Below are positions 54,108 through 62,936 of a DNA stretch of 64,000 bases, in pieces. Each line of letters opens with the position of its first letter. Positions within the stretch are counted from its first letter, which is position 1. A program made the translations under genes and the position numbers. The notes under the pieces are model-generated. The model was not told the origin of the DNA. It was given only the letters and a program-made list of their open reading frames with translations, and did not search any database. Origin of the DNA: Bacillus sp. 2B10 (GTDB taxonomy: Bacteria; Pseudomonadota; Alphaproteobacteria; Sphingomonadales; Sphingomonadaceae); assembly GCA_003946805.1 (NCBI GenBank), contig RPSH01000018.1, forward strand, positions 16,096 to 80,095. The letters run 5' to 3'.

Positions 54108-54413
54108 ATGGTAGCACGTCCGATGCAGCCGATGAGCCTCGCGATGCTCACCTATGTGAAGCCGCTCGACGAGGTCGACGTCCACCGCGACGCGCATGTC
54201 GCGTGGATCAAGGCGGCGATGGAAGAAAGCGTCATGCTGCTCGCCGGCCGCCGCACCCCGCCGACCGGCGGCGTGCTGCTGTTCCGGGGAGAAGCCGACG
54301 TCGTCGAGGAATTCGCCAGAACCGACCCGTTCGTGGTCAACGGCGTCGCCACGGTCGAGGTCGTCGCCTTCACCATGACGCTGGCGATGGACGCGATCGG
54401 CGACCTGTTTTGA
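54108..54413 (+). CDS. YciI-like protein inside the his cluster
   Basis: A 101-aa protein with the YCII-related fold: [60 protein letters not shown] and [18 protein letters not shown], with the His-Asp dyad region near residue 27. Family members are small dimeric proteins with proposed hydrolase- or dehydratase-like pockets, without an established role. It starts 2 nt after hisB and overlaps hisH, so it is firmly embedded in the his operon. Confidence 0.8.
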   Translation: MVARPMQPMSLAMLTYVKPLDEVDVHRDAHVAWIKAAMEESVMLLAGRRTPPTGGVLLFRGEADVVEEFARTDPFVVNGVATVEVVAFTMTLAMDAIGDLF

Positions 54414-55009
54414 TCGCACTGATCGATTACGGCGCAGGCAATCTCCATTCGGTCGCCAACGCGCTGAAGGCGGCTGGCGCGCGGGACCTGTCGATCACCG
54501 CCGATCCGCAAGCGGTGGCAAAGGCCGACCGCATCGTCCTGCCCGGCGTCGGTGCGTTCGCGGCGTGCATGAACGGGCTGACCGCGATTCCCGGCATGGT
54601 CGAGGCGATGCGCGAACGGGCGTTGGACGGCGGCGTGCCGTTCCTGGGTGTTTGCGTCGGCATGCAGTTGCTCGCGACCACCGGCGAGGAGTTCGGCAGC
54701 CATGCGGGCCTCGGCTGGATCGACGGCACCGTCCGCCGCCTGGCCCCTGCGGCGGGCGTCACCGTGCCGCATATGGGCTGGAACGATGTCGTACCTTGCC
54801 GCAAGCATCCGCTGCTGGTGCCTGGCGAGGCCTATTTCCTGCACAGCTATGCGTTCGACGGCGAACAGGTGCTCGCCACTACCGACCATGGCGGCCCGGT
54901 GACCGCGGCGATCGGCCGCGACAACCTGCTCGGCGTGCAGTTCCACCCCGAAAAGAGCCAGCGCTACGGATTGGCGCTGCTGGAGAGGTTCCTCGAATGG
55001 CGTCCCTGA
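54410..55009 (+). CDS. hisH: Imidazole glycerol phosphate synthase, glutaminase subunit, with a TTG start
   Basis: A 199-aa class I glutamine amidotransferase that supplies ammonia to HisF. Motifs: [31 protein letters not shown], the nucleophile in [11 protein letters not shown], and the His-Glu pair in [10 protein letters not shown]. The body starts directly at a TTG (54410-54412) overlapping the stop of the YciI-like gene (TTGA); no ATG or GTG in frame would preserve the N-terminus. It overlaps hisA by 13 bases. Confidence 0.94.
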   Translation: MIALIDYGAGNLHSVANALKAAGARDLSITADPQAVAKADRIVLPGVGAFAACMNGLTAIPGMVEAMRERALDGGVPFLGVCVGMQLLATTGEEFGSHAGLGWIDGTVRRLAPAAGVTVPHMGWNDVVPCRKHPLLVPGEAYFLHSYAFDGEQVLATTDHGGPVTAAIGRDNLLGVQFHPEKSQRYGLALLERFLEWRP

Positions 55010-55740
55010 CTTCCGCTGGCCTGACGGTTTTTCCCGCGATCGACCTGAAGGGCGGACAGGTCGTGCGTCTGGCGGAGGGCGATATGGACCGCGCCACCGT
55101 TTACGGCGACGATCCCGCGCATCAGGCGACACTGTTCGCTGCAGCCGGCGCGGATCACCTGCATGTCGTCGACCTCGACGGTGCCTTTGCCGGACAGTCG
55201 GTCAACGGCGCTGCGGTCGCGGGTATACTGAAGGCGTTTCCGGGCCGGGTGCAGCTGGGCGGCGGCATCCGCAATCGGGCGAACGTCGACCGCTGGCTCG
55301 ACCTCGGCGTCGCGCGGGTCGTCATCGGCACGGCGGCGTTGGAAGACCCCGACTTCGTCCGCGAAGCCGCCGCCGCCTGTCCGGACCGCATCGTCGTCGC
55401 GGTCGATGCGTGGGACGGCATGGTCGCGACGCGCGGCTGGGCGGACGTGTCGACCGTTTCGGTCACCGACCTCGCCCGCCGGTTCGAGGATGCCGGAGTC
55501 GCTGCCGTCCTGTTCACCGATGTCGGGCGCGACGGGATGCTGAAAGGCTGTAATGTCAAGGCGACCGCCGCACTCGCCGCTGCCGTGTCGATCCCGGTCA
55601 TCGCCAGCGGCGGCGTGGCGGGGATCGAGGATATCCATGCGCTGAAGGGCAAGGCCGGCATCGAGGGAGTCATCACCGGCCGCGCGCTGTACGATGGTCG
55701 GCTCGACCTTGCGCAAGCCATTCGGGTCGCCGCGGCATGA
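54997..55740 (+). CDS. hisA: Phosphoribosyl isomerase HisA (ProFAR isomerase)
   Basis: A 247-aa (beta/alpha)8 enzyme. Phosphate- and catalytic-site motifs: [15 protein letters not shown] (Asp), [55 protein letters not shown] [16 protein letters not shown] (second Asp) and [16 protein letters not shown] 54997 lies inside the end of hisH. It overlaps hisF by ATGA. Confidence 0.96.
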   Translation: MASLTSAGLTVFPAIDLKGGQVVRLAEGDMDRATVYGDDPAHQATLFAAAGADHLHVVDLDGAFAGQSVNGAAVAGILKAFPGRVQLGGGIRNRANVDRWLDLGVARVVIGTAALEDPDFVREAAAACPDRIVVAVDAWDGMVATRGWADVSTVSVTDLARRFEDAGVAAVLFTDVGRDGMLKGCNVKATAALAAAVSIPVIASGGVAGIEDIHALKGKAGIEGVITGRALYDGRLDLAQAIRVAAA

Positions 55741-56498
55741 CCGTGCGGGCGCGCGTCATCCCCTGTCTCGACGTCCATGCCGGGCGGGTGGTGAAGGGCG
55801 TGAACTTCGTCGATCTGCGCGATGCGGGCGATCCAGTGGAACAGGCGCGCGCCTATGACGCCGCCGGGGCGGACGAACTGACCTTCCTCGACATCGGCGC
55901 CAGCCATGAAGGGCGCGACACGATCATCGACGTGGTACGCCGTACCGCGGAAGTGTGTTTCATGCCGCTGACCGTCGGCGGCGGCGTGCGATCGCCCGAC
56001 GATGCGCGCGCGCTGCTGCTCGCCGGGGCGGACAAGGTCGCGGTCAATTCCGCCGCCGTGGCGCGCCCCGAACTGGTTGCCGACATCGCCGACCGCTTCG
56101 GCAGCCAGTGCGTCACCGCCTCGGTCGATGCGCGGCGGGTCGAGGGCCGGTGGGAGGTGTTCACCCATGGCGGCCGGCGGGCGACCGGCATCGATGCGGT
56201 CGAACATGCGCTGCGGCTGGCCGAACTGGGGGCTGGCGAGTTGCTGGTGACGTCGATGGATCGCGACGGGACGCGCGACGGGTACGACCTCGACCTGATC
56301 CGGACAATTGCGGACGCGGTGTCGGTGCCGGTGGTGGCGTCGGGCGGCGTCGGGACGCTCGACCATCTGGTGGCGGGCGTGACTCAGGGTCATGCGAGCG
56401 CGGTGCTGGCGGCGTCGATCTTCCACTTCGGCGAGGCCTCGGTGGCCGACGCTCATGCCGCGCTGGCGGCGGCGGGGGTTCCGGTGCGGTCGCATTAG
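55737..56498 (+). CDS. hisF: Imidazole glycerol phosphate synthase, cyclase subunit
   Basis: A 253-aa barrel that forms IGP and AICAR with HisH. Motifs: [19 protein letters not shown] (catalytic Asp11), [70 protein letters not shown] (second catalytic Asp) and [16 protein letters not shown]. Length is normal. The TAG stop (56496-56498) is formed by a flanking TA plus the first G of a repeat element, so the element sits exactly in the stop codon. Confidence 0.97.
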   Translation: MTVRARVIPCLDVHAGRVVKGVNFVDLRDAGDPVEQARAYDAAGADELTFLDIGASHEGRDTIIDVVRRTAEVCFMPLTVGGGVRSPDDARALLLAGADKVAVNSAAVARPELVADIADRFGSQCVTASVDARRVEGRWEVFTHGGRRATGIDAVEHALRLAELGAGELLVTSMDRDGTRDGYDLDLIRTIADAVSVPVVASGGVGTLDHLVAGVTQGHASAVLAASIFHFGEASVADAHAALAAAGVPVRSH

Positions 56499-56764
56499 AG
56501 CCTGATGACATGGTTTTGACCCGTCGGGACGGAGCCGATGCAGGTCTGTGGACAGGAGAGAGGACGGAACGGGGCTTTGCCCCCGTGACGGACGAACGAC
56601 GCCGCCACGGACCTGCATCGGCCCGCCGCTTCGCGGTTGCCCTGCGCCGCCCGCCGGACATCGTCGCACCGCTTGCCCGGGCGATGCGCCCGCGCTGCGC
56701 GGCACTCCTTGCCAGCGAACGGCGCAGGGCAATCACGATGGGTCAAAACCATGTCATCAGGCTC
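56498..56764. mobile_element. Repeat family C copy 2: 267-bp element with 25-bp perfect terminal inverted repeats and TA flanks
   Basis: Ends 56498-56522 and 56740-56764 are perfect inverted repeats beginning GAGCCTGATGACATGG. TA lies on both sides (56496-56497, 56765-56766). The interior holds further inverted segments (GCCGATGCAGGTC with ACCTGCATCGGCC). No open frame of note. It shares its outer 12 bp with the element at 21327-21482. Confidence 0.85.
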
Positions 56765-56767
56765 TAA

Positions 56768-56907
56768 GATCCTCCCCGGCACGGGGAGGGGGACCATGCG
56801 CAGCATGGTGGAGGGGGGTGTCCGCATACGGCACGGTTGCGTTGCGGGGCGATCCCCCTCCACCATCGCCTTCGGCGACGGTCCCCCTCCCCATGAATGG
56901 GGAGGAT
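56768..56907. repeat. Repeat family B copy 2 (CCTCCCC palindromic element)
   Basis: Reverse-complement match to 15853-15989: GATCCTCCCCGGCACGGGG at one end, CCCCATGAATGGGGAGGATT at the other, with CACCATGCTGCGCATG-type internal blocks conserved. It abuts the family C element, so 56499-56941 is repeats only. Confidence 0.85.
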
Positions 56908-56941
56908 TTTCACGTCTCGCAAAACCCCCTACAGCCCCTCC

Positions 56942-57088
56942 ATGGTCACCACCGCCCTCGCCGCCCATTCGGGTATCGCGCCACCCCGCGAAGGCTTCGC
57001 CTTCTCCGACGTGGCGACGTTCGTCGCGTTTGTCTTCATGGTGGTGCTGGCACGGCGGGCGATCCGCAACCGCAAGCGCAGGGACTGA
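56942..57088 (+). CDS. Small putative membrane protein between hisF and hisE, 48 aa
   Basis: ATG 56942 opens a 48-aa frame with one hydrophobic segment (VATFVAFVFMVVLARRAI) and a very basic end RNRKRRD; its TGA is 1 nt before the hisE ATG. The position and positive-inside tail suggest a real single-span protein, but the ribosome site is poor and the region just upstream is repeat DNA. No family is recognised. Confidence 0.45.
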   Translation: MVTTALAAHSGIAPPREGFAFSDVATFVAFVFMVVLARRAIRNRKRRD

Positions 57089-57089
57089 C

Positions 57090-57407
57090 ATGGACGCCTT
57101 CGACCGGCTCGAATCGGTGATCGCCAGCCGGATGGGCAGCGATCCGGCCCAATCCTATGTCGCCAGGCTGCACGCGCGCGGCACGGCGAAGATCGCGCAG
57201 AAGGTCGGGGAGGAGGCGGTCGAGTGCGTGATCGCGGCGATGGCCGACGACCGCGCCGGGCTGATCGGCGAGGCCGCCGACCTGCTGTTCCACCTGACGC
57301 TGTTGCTGCGGGCGCAGGGCATCACGCTCGACGACGTCCGCGCCGAACTGACGCGGCGCGACGGCGTCTCGGGCATCGCCGAAAAAGCCGCTCGCCCCAA
57401 GGAGTGA
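57090..57407 (+). CDS. hisE: Phosphoribosyl-ATP diphosphatase
   Basis: A 105-aa MazG-like enzyme that hydrolyses PR-ATP to PR-AMP. Conserved helices: MDAFDRLESVIASRM, SYVARLHARGTAKIAQKVGE, EAVECVIAAMADDRAGLIGE and AADLLFHLTLLLRAQGITLD, containing the Glu/Asp metal ligands (ExxE and ExxD). Stand-alone, not fused to HisI. Separated from hisF by repeats, so its expression may be partly uncoupled. Confidence 0.94.
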   Translation: MDAFDRLESVIASRMGSDPAQSYVARLHARGTAKIAQKVGEEAVECVIAAMADDRAGLIGEAADLLFHLTLLLRAQGITLDDVRAELTRRDGVSGIAEKAARPKE

Positions 57408-57412
57408 CCGCC

Positions 57413-57790
57413 ATGCCGATCGACGCGACCCAGCCCTATGACGACGCCAACATCTTCGCCCGCATCCTGCGCGGGGAGATACCGGCAAAGCGCGTGTACG
57501 AGGACGAATTCGCCCTAGCCTTCCACGACATCGCCCCGCAGGCGCCGGTGCATGTGCTGGTGATTCCCAAGGGCGCCTATGTGTCGTGGGACGATTTCTC
57601 AGGCCGGGCGAGCGATGCCGAGATCGCCGGGTTCGTCCGTGCAGTAGGGCAGGTCGCCCGCGCGAACGGGCTGGTCGAACCGGGCTATCGCCTGCTCGCC
57701 AATGTCGGCGGCGACGGGGGGCAGGAGGTGCCGCATCTGCACGTCCACCTGTTCGGTGGCGTACCGCTGGGGCCGATGCTGGCACGATAG
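57413..57790 (+). CDS. HIT-family nucleotide hydrolase/transferase
   Basis: A 125-aa HINT-like protein. NIFARILRGEIPAKRVYEDE and AFHDIAPQAPVHVLVIPKGA start the domain; the histidine triad is PHLHVHLFGG near the C-terminus. Such proteins hydrolyse adenosine phosphoramidates and related adducts. It follows hisE by 5 nt and is probably in the same transcript. Confidence 0.93.
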   Translation: MPIDATQPYDDANIFARILRGEIPAKRVYEDEFALAFHDIAPQAPVHVLVIPKGAYVSWDDFSGRASDAEIAGFVRAVGQVARANGLVEPGYRLLANVGGDGGQEVPHLHVHLFGGVPLGPMLAR

Positions 57791-57898
57791 GTCAGCTTTA
57801 TTGCACGAAAGGAATTGCGCAGGCCGGATTTGCGGGTAGGTTCACGCCTTTGCAAATCCGCGGTGTCCGACAGAAGGCGCCGCGTTTGGGGGGCCTGC

Positions 57899-59443
57899 AT
57901 GATTTTCGGCCGTATCAAGCCACTCGACGCGATCCTTGCGACCGCGGAAAAGAAATCGCTGACCCGCACCCTCGGTGCGTTCCAGCTGACCATGCTGGGC
58001 GTCGGTGCCATCATCGGCACCGGCATCTTCGTTCTCACCTCCGAAGCGGCGCAAAAGGCCGGACCGGGCATGATGTTCTCGTTCATCATCGCCGGCGCGG
58101 TCTGCGCGGTCGCGGCGCTGTGCTACTCCGAATTCGCGTCGATGGTGCCGGTGTCGGGTTCGGCCTACACCTACACCTATGCCGTGCTGGGCGAATTGCT
58201 GGCGTGGATGGTCGGCTGGGCGCTGGTGCTCGAATATGCCGTCGCCGCCTCGGCGGTATCGGTCGGGTGGTCGGGCTATTTCGTCGGACAGTTGCAGGGG
58301 TGGTTCGGGATCACCCTGCCGACCGCGCTGATCTCCGGCCCCTATGTGCCGGGCGGGCTCATCAACCTGCCCGCGGTCGTCATCGCGCTGCTCATCACCG
58401 GGCTGCTGATGCTCGGCACCAGCGAAAGCGCGAAGGTGAACGCGGTGCTGGTCGCGATCAAGGTGACGGCGCTGACCGCGTTCATCGTCCTCGCACTGCC
58501 GGTGATGCGGATGGAGAATTTCGAACCCTTCACGCCGAACGGCTGGTTCGGGTCGGGCGGCGCGGGCGTCGTCGGCGCCGCGGCGTCGATCTTCTTCGCC
58601 TATGTCGGGTTCGACGCGGTATCGACCGCCGCCGAGGAGACGAAAAACCCGCAGCGCAACGTGCCGCTGGGGCTGATCGGCAGCCTCGGCATCTGCACCG
58701 TCTTCTACATGCTGGTCGCCGCCGGGGCGATCGGATCGCCTCTGGGTTCGCAGCCGGTGACCTCGGCGCTGGGCGAATGGCTGGCGCCCGGGTCGGCGGC
58801 GCTGGGTGCGCGCTGCACCGAGCTGGCCGGCATGGGCACCGAACCGCTGGCCTGTTCGAAGGAAGCGCTGGCGCACGTCCTGCGCGAGATCGGCTACTTG
58901 AACATCGGCAACCTGATCGGCCTCGCCGCCTTCCTCGCCCTGCCCTCGGTCATCCTCGTGATGCTGTTCGGCCAGACGCGCATCTTCTTCACAATGTCGC
59001 GCGACGGCCTGCTGCCCGAAAAGCTGTCGACCATCCACCCGAAGTGGAAGACGCCGCACGTCATCACCGCGATCACCGGCGTCGGCGTGACCTTCGCCGC
59101 CGCGTTCCTGCCGGTCGGCAAGCTGGCGGACATCGCCAATGCCGGGACGCTGTTCGCGTTCTTCATGGTCGCGGTCGGCGTGCTGGTGCTGCGCAGGCGC
59201 GATCCGGGTCGCCATCGCCCGTTCCGCACCCCCGCCGTATGGCTGGTGGCGCCGGCGACCATGATCGGCTGCGTCGGCCTGTACGTGGCCCTTCCGCCCG
59301 ATGCGATGCTGGTGCTGCCGGTCTGGGGCGCGGTCGGGCTCGTGATCTATTTCCTCTACGGCTATCGCCGCAGCCATCTGGGCCGAGGAATCGTCGAGGT
59401 GCCGGAGATGGACGACGGCCGGAACACGCCCGGCGCGCACTGA
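57899..59443 (+). CDS. Amino acid permease, APC superfamily, CAT-like
   Basis: A 514-aa membrane protein with about 12-13 helices. The substrate-site motif in helix 1 is GVGAIIGTGIFVLTS, followed by SEFASMVPVSGSAYTYTY, LEYAVAASAVSVGWSGYFV, IFFAYVGFDAVSTAAEETKN and GQTRIFFTMSRDGLLP, as in cationic amino acid transporters. The extracellular Cys pair region (RCTELAGMGTEPLACSK) is a loop insertion. ATG 57899 is chosen; upstream codons are unlikely. A bidirectional terminator separates it from the convergent kinase gene. Confidence 0.92.
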   Translation: MIFGRIKPLDAILATAEKKSLTRTLGAFQLTMLGVGAIIGTGIFVLTSEAAQKAGPGMMFSFIIAGAVCAVAALCYSEFASMVPVSGSAYTYTYAVLGELLAWMVGWALVLEYAVAASAVSVGWSGYFVGQLQGWFGITLPTALISGPYVPGGLINLPAVVIALLITGLLMLGTSESAKVNAVLVAIKVTALTAFIVLALPVMRMENFEPFTPNGWFGSGGAGVVGAAASIFFAYVGFDAVSTAAEETKNPQRNVPLGLIGSLGICTVFYMLVAAGAIGSPLGSQPVTSALGEWLAPGSAALGARCTELAGMGTEPLACSKEALAHVLREIGYLNIGNLIGLAAFLALPSVILVMLFGQTRIFFTMSRDGLLPEKLSTIHPKWKTPHVITAITGVGVTFAAAFLPVGKLADIANAGTLFAFFMVAVGVLVLRRRDPGRHRPFRTPAVWLVAPATMIGCVGLYVALPPDAMLVLPVWGAVGLVIYFLYGYRRSHLGRGIVEVPEMDDGRNTPGAH

Positions 59444-59462
59444 TCCGCCGGAGCAGACACAA

Positions 59463-59501
59463 AAAAGGGGGGAGGCCGAACCGATCGGCCTCCCCCCTTT
59501 T
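59463..59501. terminator. Bidirectional rho-independent terminator
   Basis: AAAAGGGGGGAGGCCGA (59463-59479) pairs with TCGGCCTCCCCCCTTTT (59485-59501), loop ACCGA. A-tract on one side and T-tract on the other let it terminate both the permease and the convergent kinase transcripts. Confidence 0.93.
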
Positions 59502-59520
59502 CGTTCGTGCGGAACGTCGC

Positions 59521-60519
59521 TCAGCCGAGCCGTTCGTGCATCAGCCTGGTCAGGTCGACCTCGGGCCGGGCGCCATAGTGCGAGATGATCTCGGCGGCGC
59601 ACAGCGCACCCAGCGTCAGCGAACGTTCGATGTCGTAGCCATGCGACTGGCCGTGCAGGAAGCCGGCGGCGAACAGGTCGCCTGCGCCGGTGGTGTCGAC
59701 GACGCGTGCGACCGGCTGGGCCGGCACGCTGGTCCGCTCGCCGCCGGTCACCGCGATCGCGCCATGTTCGCCGCGGGTGACGACCAGCACCGGAACCTGC
59801 GCTGCGACCTTGTCGACCGCAGCGTCGAAATCATCGACCTGCGCCAGGGCCAGCAGCTCGGTTTCGTTGGCGAACAGGATGTCGATCTGCCCTTCGGCGA
59901 TCAGGTCACGGAAGTCGTCGCCGTGACGCGAGATGCAGAAGGTGTCCGACAGGGTGAAGGCGACCTTGCGCCCCGCGTCGCGTGCGATGCGGATGCCGGC
60001 GCGCATCGCCGCGCGCGGCTCTTCGGGGTCCCACAGATAGCCTTCGAGATACAGGATCGCACCGCTGGCGATCAGGTCGGCGTCGAGCGCGGCTTCGGGC
60101 AGGAACTGCGACGCGCCGAGGAAGGTGTTCATCGTGCGCTGCCCGTCGGGCGTCACGAAGATCAGGCAGCGCGCAGTGGTCGGCTCGCCGGCACGGACCG
60201 CGGTGTCGAAGCGGACGCCCGCGGCGCGGATGTCGTGCGCGAACACCGCGCCGAGCTGGTCGTCGGCGACCTGACCGATGAACCCGGTCTTCCCCCCCAG
60301 CGCGGCGATGCCGGCGACGGTGTTGGCGGCCGACCCACCCGATACTTCGCGCCCCGGCCCCATCTTTGCATAGAGCGCGTCGGCGTCGGCGGGCGAGAAG
60401 ACGAGTTGCATCGACCCCTTGGTCATGCCCTGTTCGGCAAGGAAGGCGTCGTCGGACTGCGCCAGGATATCGACGATGGCATTGCCGATCGCGACGACGT
60501 CGAGCGTGGGTTGGGTCAA
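59521..60519 (-). CDS. PfkB-family sugar/nucleoside kinase (adenosine kinase-like), with a TTG start
   Basis: A 332-aa ribokinase-fold enzyme: LDVVAIGNAIVDILAQSDDA, VSGGSAANTVAGIAALGGKT (substrate-binding GGSAAN), GQRTMNTFLGASQFL, DILFANETELLALA and the catalytic anion hole/base VVDTTGAGDLFAAGFLHG. The DxVAxGNAxVD and TMNTFLG motifs are those of adenosine kinase-like members; the actual substrate is not proven. The start is TTG 60519, 7 nt after GGAGA; no ATG or GTG lies before the fold. Confidence 0.88.
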   Translation of the reverse strand: MTQPTLDVVAIGNAIVDILAQSDDAFLAEQGMTKGSMQLVFSPADADALYAKMGPGREVSGGSAANTVAGIAALGGKTGFIGQVADDQLGAVFAHDIRAAGVRFDTAVRAGEPTTARCLIFVTPDGQRTMNTFLGASQFLPEAALDADLIASGAILYLEGYLWDPEEPRAAMRAGIRIARDAGRKVAFTLSDTFCISRHGDDFRDLIAEGQIDILFANETELLALAQVDDFDAAVDKVAAQVPVLVVTRGEHGAIAVTGGERTSVPAQPVARVVDTTGAGDLFAAGFLHGQSHGYDIERSLTLGALCAAEIISHYGARPEVDLTRLMHERLG

Positions 60520-60651
60520 GCAAGGTCTCCGGAAAGTCGGTCCGCCGCGCCGATGCGCCCGGACATTGCCTTGCGCGTTAGCCAGCCGTGCGGCCCCTAG
60601 CAAGCGGGCGCGGGCGTTGACGTCGCCCCCGCACCCCCGCATCGTCGCGCC

Positions 60652-61350
60652 ATGATCGAAAGCCTTTTCCTGTCCGTCGCGCAGCTTGGCGACCGCATTT
60701 TCCTGCGCGTACTCGCCAAGTCGCTGGCGGTGACGTTGCTACTGCTCGCGGCGGTCGGCGCGGGGCTGGCATGGGGCGCGCGGTGGATCACGACCGACCT
60801 GTTCGTCCTGGGTGATGACGCCGGCACGCTTGCCGCGATCGCCGCGGTGATCGTCGCGGTCGGGCTGGCATGGCTGCTGTTCCGCATCGTCGCGATCGCG
60901 ATGATCGGGCTGTTCGCCGACGAGGTGGTCGAGGCGGTCGAAGCGAAACACTATCCCGCCGCCCTCGCCACCGCCCGCCCGGTGCCACTCGGCCGGTCGC
61001 TGGGCATGAGCGGCAAGTCGGTGCTGAGGGCGCTGGCGGTCAATGCGTTCTTCCTGCCGCTCTACCTGCTGCTGCTGGCCACGGGGATCGGGACGGCGGC
61101 GGTATTCTTCGTCGTCAATGGCTGGCTGCTCGGCCGCGACCTGTCGGACATGGTCGCCGCCCGCCACCTGCCGCCCGCGGCGATGCCCGCCGAGCGGTCG
61201 GCGAGCGGCGGGCGGCGGTTTCTTCTGGGCTTGATGGGAACCGGACTGCTGATGATACCGTTTGTGAATTTCGTTGCGCCGCTCGTCGGCGCGGCGATGG
61301 CGACGCATGCCTTTCATCGTCGCCGCAGCAAGGGGGTCGGGAATGCGTAG
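60652..61350 (+). CDS. EI24/CysZ-like membrane protein
   Basis: A 232-aa protein with four to five hydrophobic helices (LAVTLLLLAAVGAGLAWGA, LAAIAAVIVAVGLAWLLFRI, ALAVNAFFLPLYLLLLATGI, FLLGLMGTGLLMIPFVNFVA) and the EI24-type segment VNGWLLGRDLSDMVAARHL. Family members include the sulphate permease CysZ, but alphaproteobacterial relatives are uncharacterised. It overlaps the next lipoprotein gene by 8 bases. Confidence 0.82.
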   Translation: MIESLFLSVAQLGDRIFLRVLAKSLAVTLLLLAAVGAGLAWGARWITTDLFVLGDDAGTLAAIAAVIVAVGLAWLLFRIVAIAMIGLFADEVVEAVEAKHYPAALATARPVPLGRSLGMSGKSVLRALAVNAFFLPLYLLLLATGIGTAAVFFVVNGWLLGRDLSDMVAARHLPPAAMPAERSASGGRRFLLGLMGTGLLMIPFVNFVAPLVGAAMATHAFHRRRSKGVGNA

Positions 61351-61720
61351 CGCGTGGATCAGCGTGGGTTTGGGGCTGGCCGTGTCGGCCTGCGCCGCCA
61401 CCGGTCCGGTCGTACGCCAGAACGCCCTGCCTGCGCCCCCCGCCCCGACCTATGGCACGATCGGCCTCGAACGCGTCATGGGACAGAACGCCAGTGCAGT
61501 TACCCAGCTGTTCGGCCAGCCGCAGCTCGACCTGACCGAAGGGGCCGGGCGCAAGCTGCAGTTCGGATCGAACATCTGCGTCCTCGACGCCTATCTCTAC
61601 GCACCCGCGCAGGGCGGCGTGCCGGTCGTCCGCCATGTCGATGCACGCCAGCGCAGCGGCGCGCCGATCGATCGCGCCAGCTGCGTCGCGGCGCTGACGC
61701 GGCGCGACGGGGGCCGCTGA
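61343..61720 (+). CDS. Small lipoprotein, 125 aa
   Basis: MRSAWISVGLGLAVSAC gives a lipobox (VSAC, Cys17). The mature part contains GTIGLERVMGQNASAVTQLF, QPQLDLTEGAGRKLQFGSNI and CVLDAYLYAP, resembling the fold of small outer-membrane lipoproteins that follow the pattern of SmpA/BamE-type domains, without a clear assignment. Two further Cys residues may pair. It starts inside the end of the EI24-like gene. Confidence 0.75.
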   Translation: MRSAWISVGLGLAVSACAATGPVVRQNALPAPPAPTYGTIGLERVMGQNASAVTQLFGQPQLDLTEGAGRKLQFGSNICVLDAYLYAPAQGGVPVVRHVDARQRSGAPIDRASCVAALTRRDGGR

Positions 61721-61849
61721 TCCAGAAATGCTGCGATTACGAAACGATGCCCGGCACGACATGAAATCGCCAGCCGTCCGGTGGCGGCACTTCCCGACAG
61801 TTTCATTGCGACCCACCACTTCCTTGCCAGAACAGGAACCTGCCTGACC

Positions 61850-62890
61850 ATGCCGACGATCGTCCCTGTGATCCTTTCCGGCGGCTCGGGCACGCGCCTG
61901 TGGCCGATGTCCACGCCGGAGACGCCCAAGCAGATGCTGGCGCTGACCGCGGAATCGACCATGTTGCAGCTGACCGCGACCCGCGCGGTGGGTGACGGCT
62001 TCGCCGCACCGATCATCGTCGCCAATGCGCGGCACGCCGACATGATCGACCGCCAGCTGGGCGCGATCGACGCCGTTCCCAGCGCGCTGATCCTCGAACC
62101 CGCCGGACGCAACACCGCACCGGCGATCGCGCTCGCCGCGCTCGCCGCAGAACGGCCCGACGCGATCCTGCTGGTGATGCCGTCGGACCATGTCATCGCC
62201 GATGTCGCCGCGTTCCACGTCGCGGTCCAGCGTGCGCTGCCCAAGGTGCAGGATGGCTGGCTGGCGACGTTCGGCATCACCCCCGATGCGCCCGAGACCG
62301 GCTATGGCTGGATCCAGGCCGGCGAACAGGTCGCCGACGGCGTCCACCGCGTCGCCCGCTTCGTCGAGAAGCCGCCGCTGGATGCCGCGCAGGCAATGCT
62401 GGCAGGAGGCGACCATGTGTGGAACGGCGGCATCTTCCTGTTCCGTGCCGACCGCTATCTCGCCGAGCTGGGCCAGCATGAGCCGGCGATGCTGGCGGCG
62501 TGCCAGCGCGCGATGACGGAGGCCGAGCGCAACGGCAACCGCATCGCGCCCGATGCCGCCGCCTTTGCCGAGGCGCCGTCGCAGTCGATCGACTATGCGG
62601 TGATGGAAAAGGCCGACCGCGTCGTCGTCGTGCCGGTCGCGATGGGCTGGAACGACCTCGGCAGCTGGGACGCGCTGCATGCGATCAGCGCGCGCGACGA
62701 TACCGGCAACGCCCATCGCGGCGAGGTGCTGGCGATCGACACCCGTGACTGCCTCGTCCGCACCGATGGCATCCGCATCCGGATGGTCGGCGTGTCCGAC
62801 CTGATCGTCGTGGCGAGCGGCAACGACCTGCTGATCCTGCCGCGCGGGCGCAGCCAGGACGTCAAGAAGCTCGTCGAGGCGATGAAATAA
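61850..62890 (+). CDS. Mannose-1-phosphate guanylyltransferase
   Basis: A 346-aa nucleotidyltransferase making GDP-mannose. PVILSGGSGTRLWPMSTPET is the nucleotide-binding motif; LILEPAGRNTAPAIALAA, LVMPSDHVIAD, FVEKP, WNGGIFLFRA and DLGSWDAL complete the family pattern. The C-terminal cupin isomerase domain of ManC/AlgA is absent, so it is monofunctional. ATG 61850 is preferred over the upstream opening at 61781. The adjacent phosphomannomutase-like gene supplies its likely substrate. Confidence 0.93.
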   Translation: MPTIVPVILSGGSGTRLWPMSTPETPKQMLALTAESTMLQLTATRAVGDGFAAPIIVANARHADMIDRQLGAIDAVPSALILEPAGRNTAPAIALAALAAERPDAILLVMPSDHVIADVAAFHVAVQRALPKVQDGWLATFGITPDAPETGYGWIQAGEQVADGVHRVARFVEKPPLDAAQAMLAGGDHVWNGGIFLFRADRYLAELGQHEPAMLAACQRAMTEAERNGNRIAPDAAAFAEAPSQSIDYAVMEKADRVVVVPVAMGWNDLGSWDALHAISARDDTGNAHRGEVLAIDTRDCLVRTDGIRIRMVGVSDLIVVASGNDLLILPRGRSQDVKKLVEAMK

Positions 62891-62936
62891 CCCCTTGTCC
62901 CGGCGGGCCACAGCGCCGCGCCAATCGGAGTATCCC

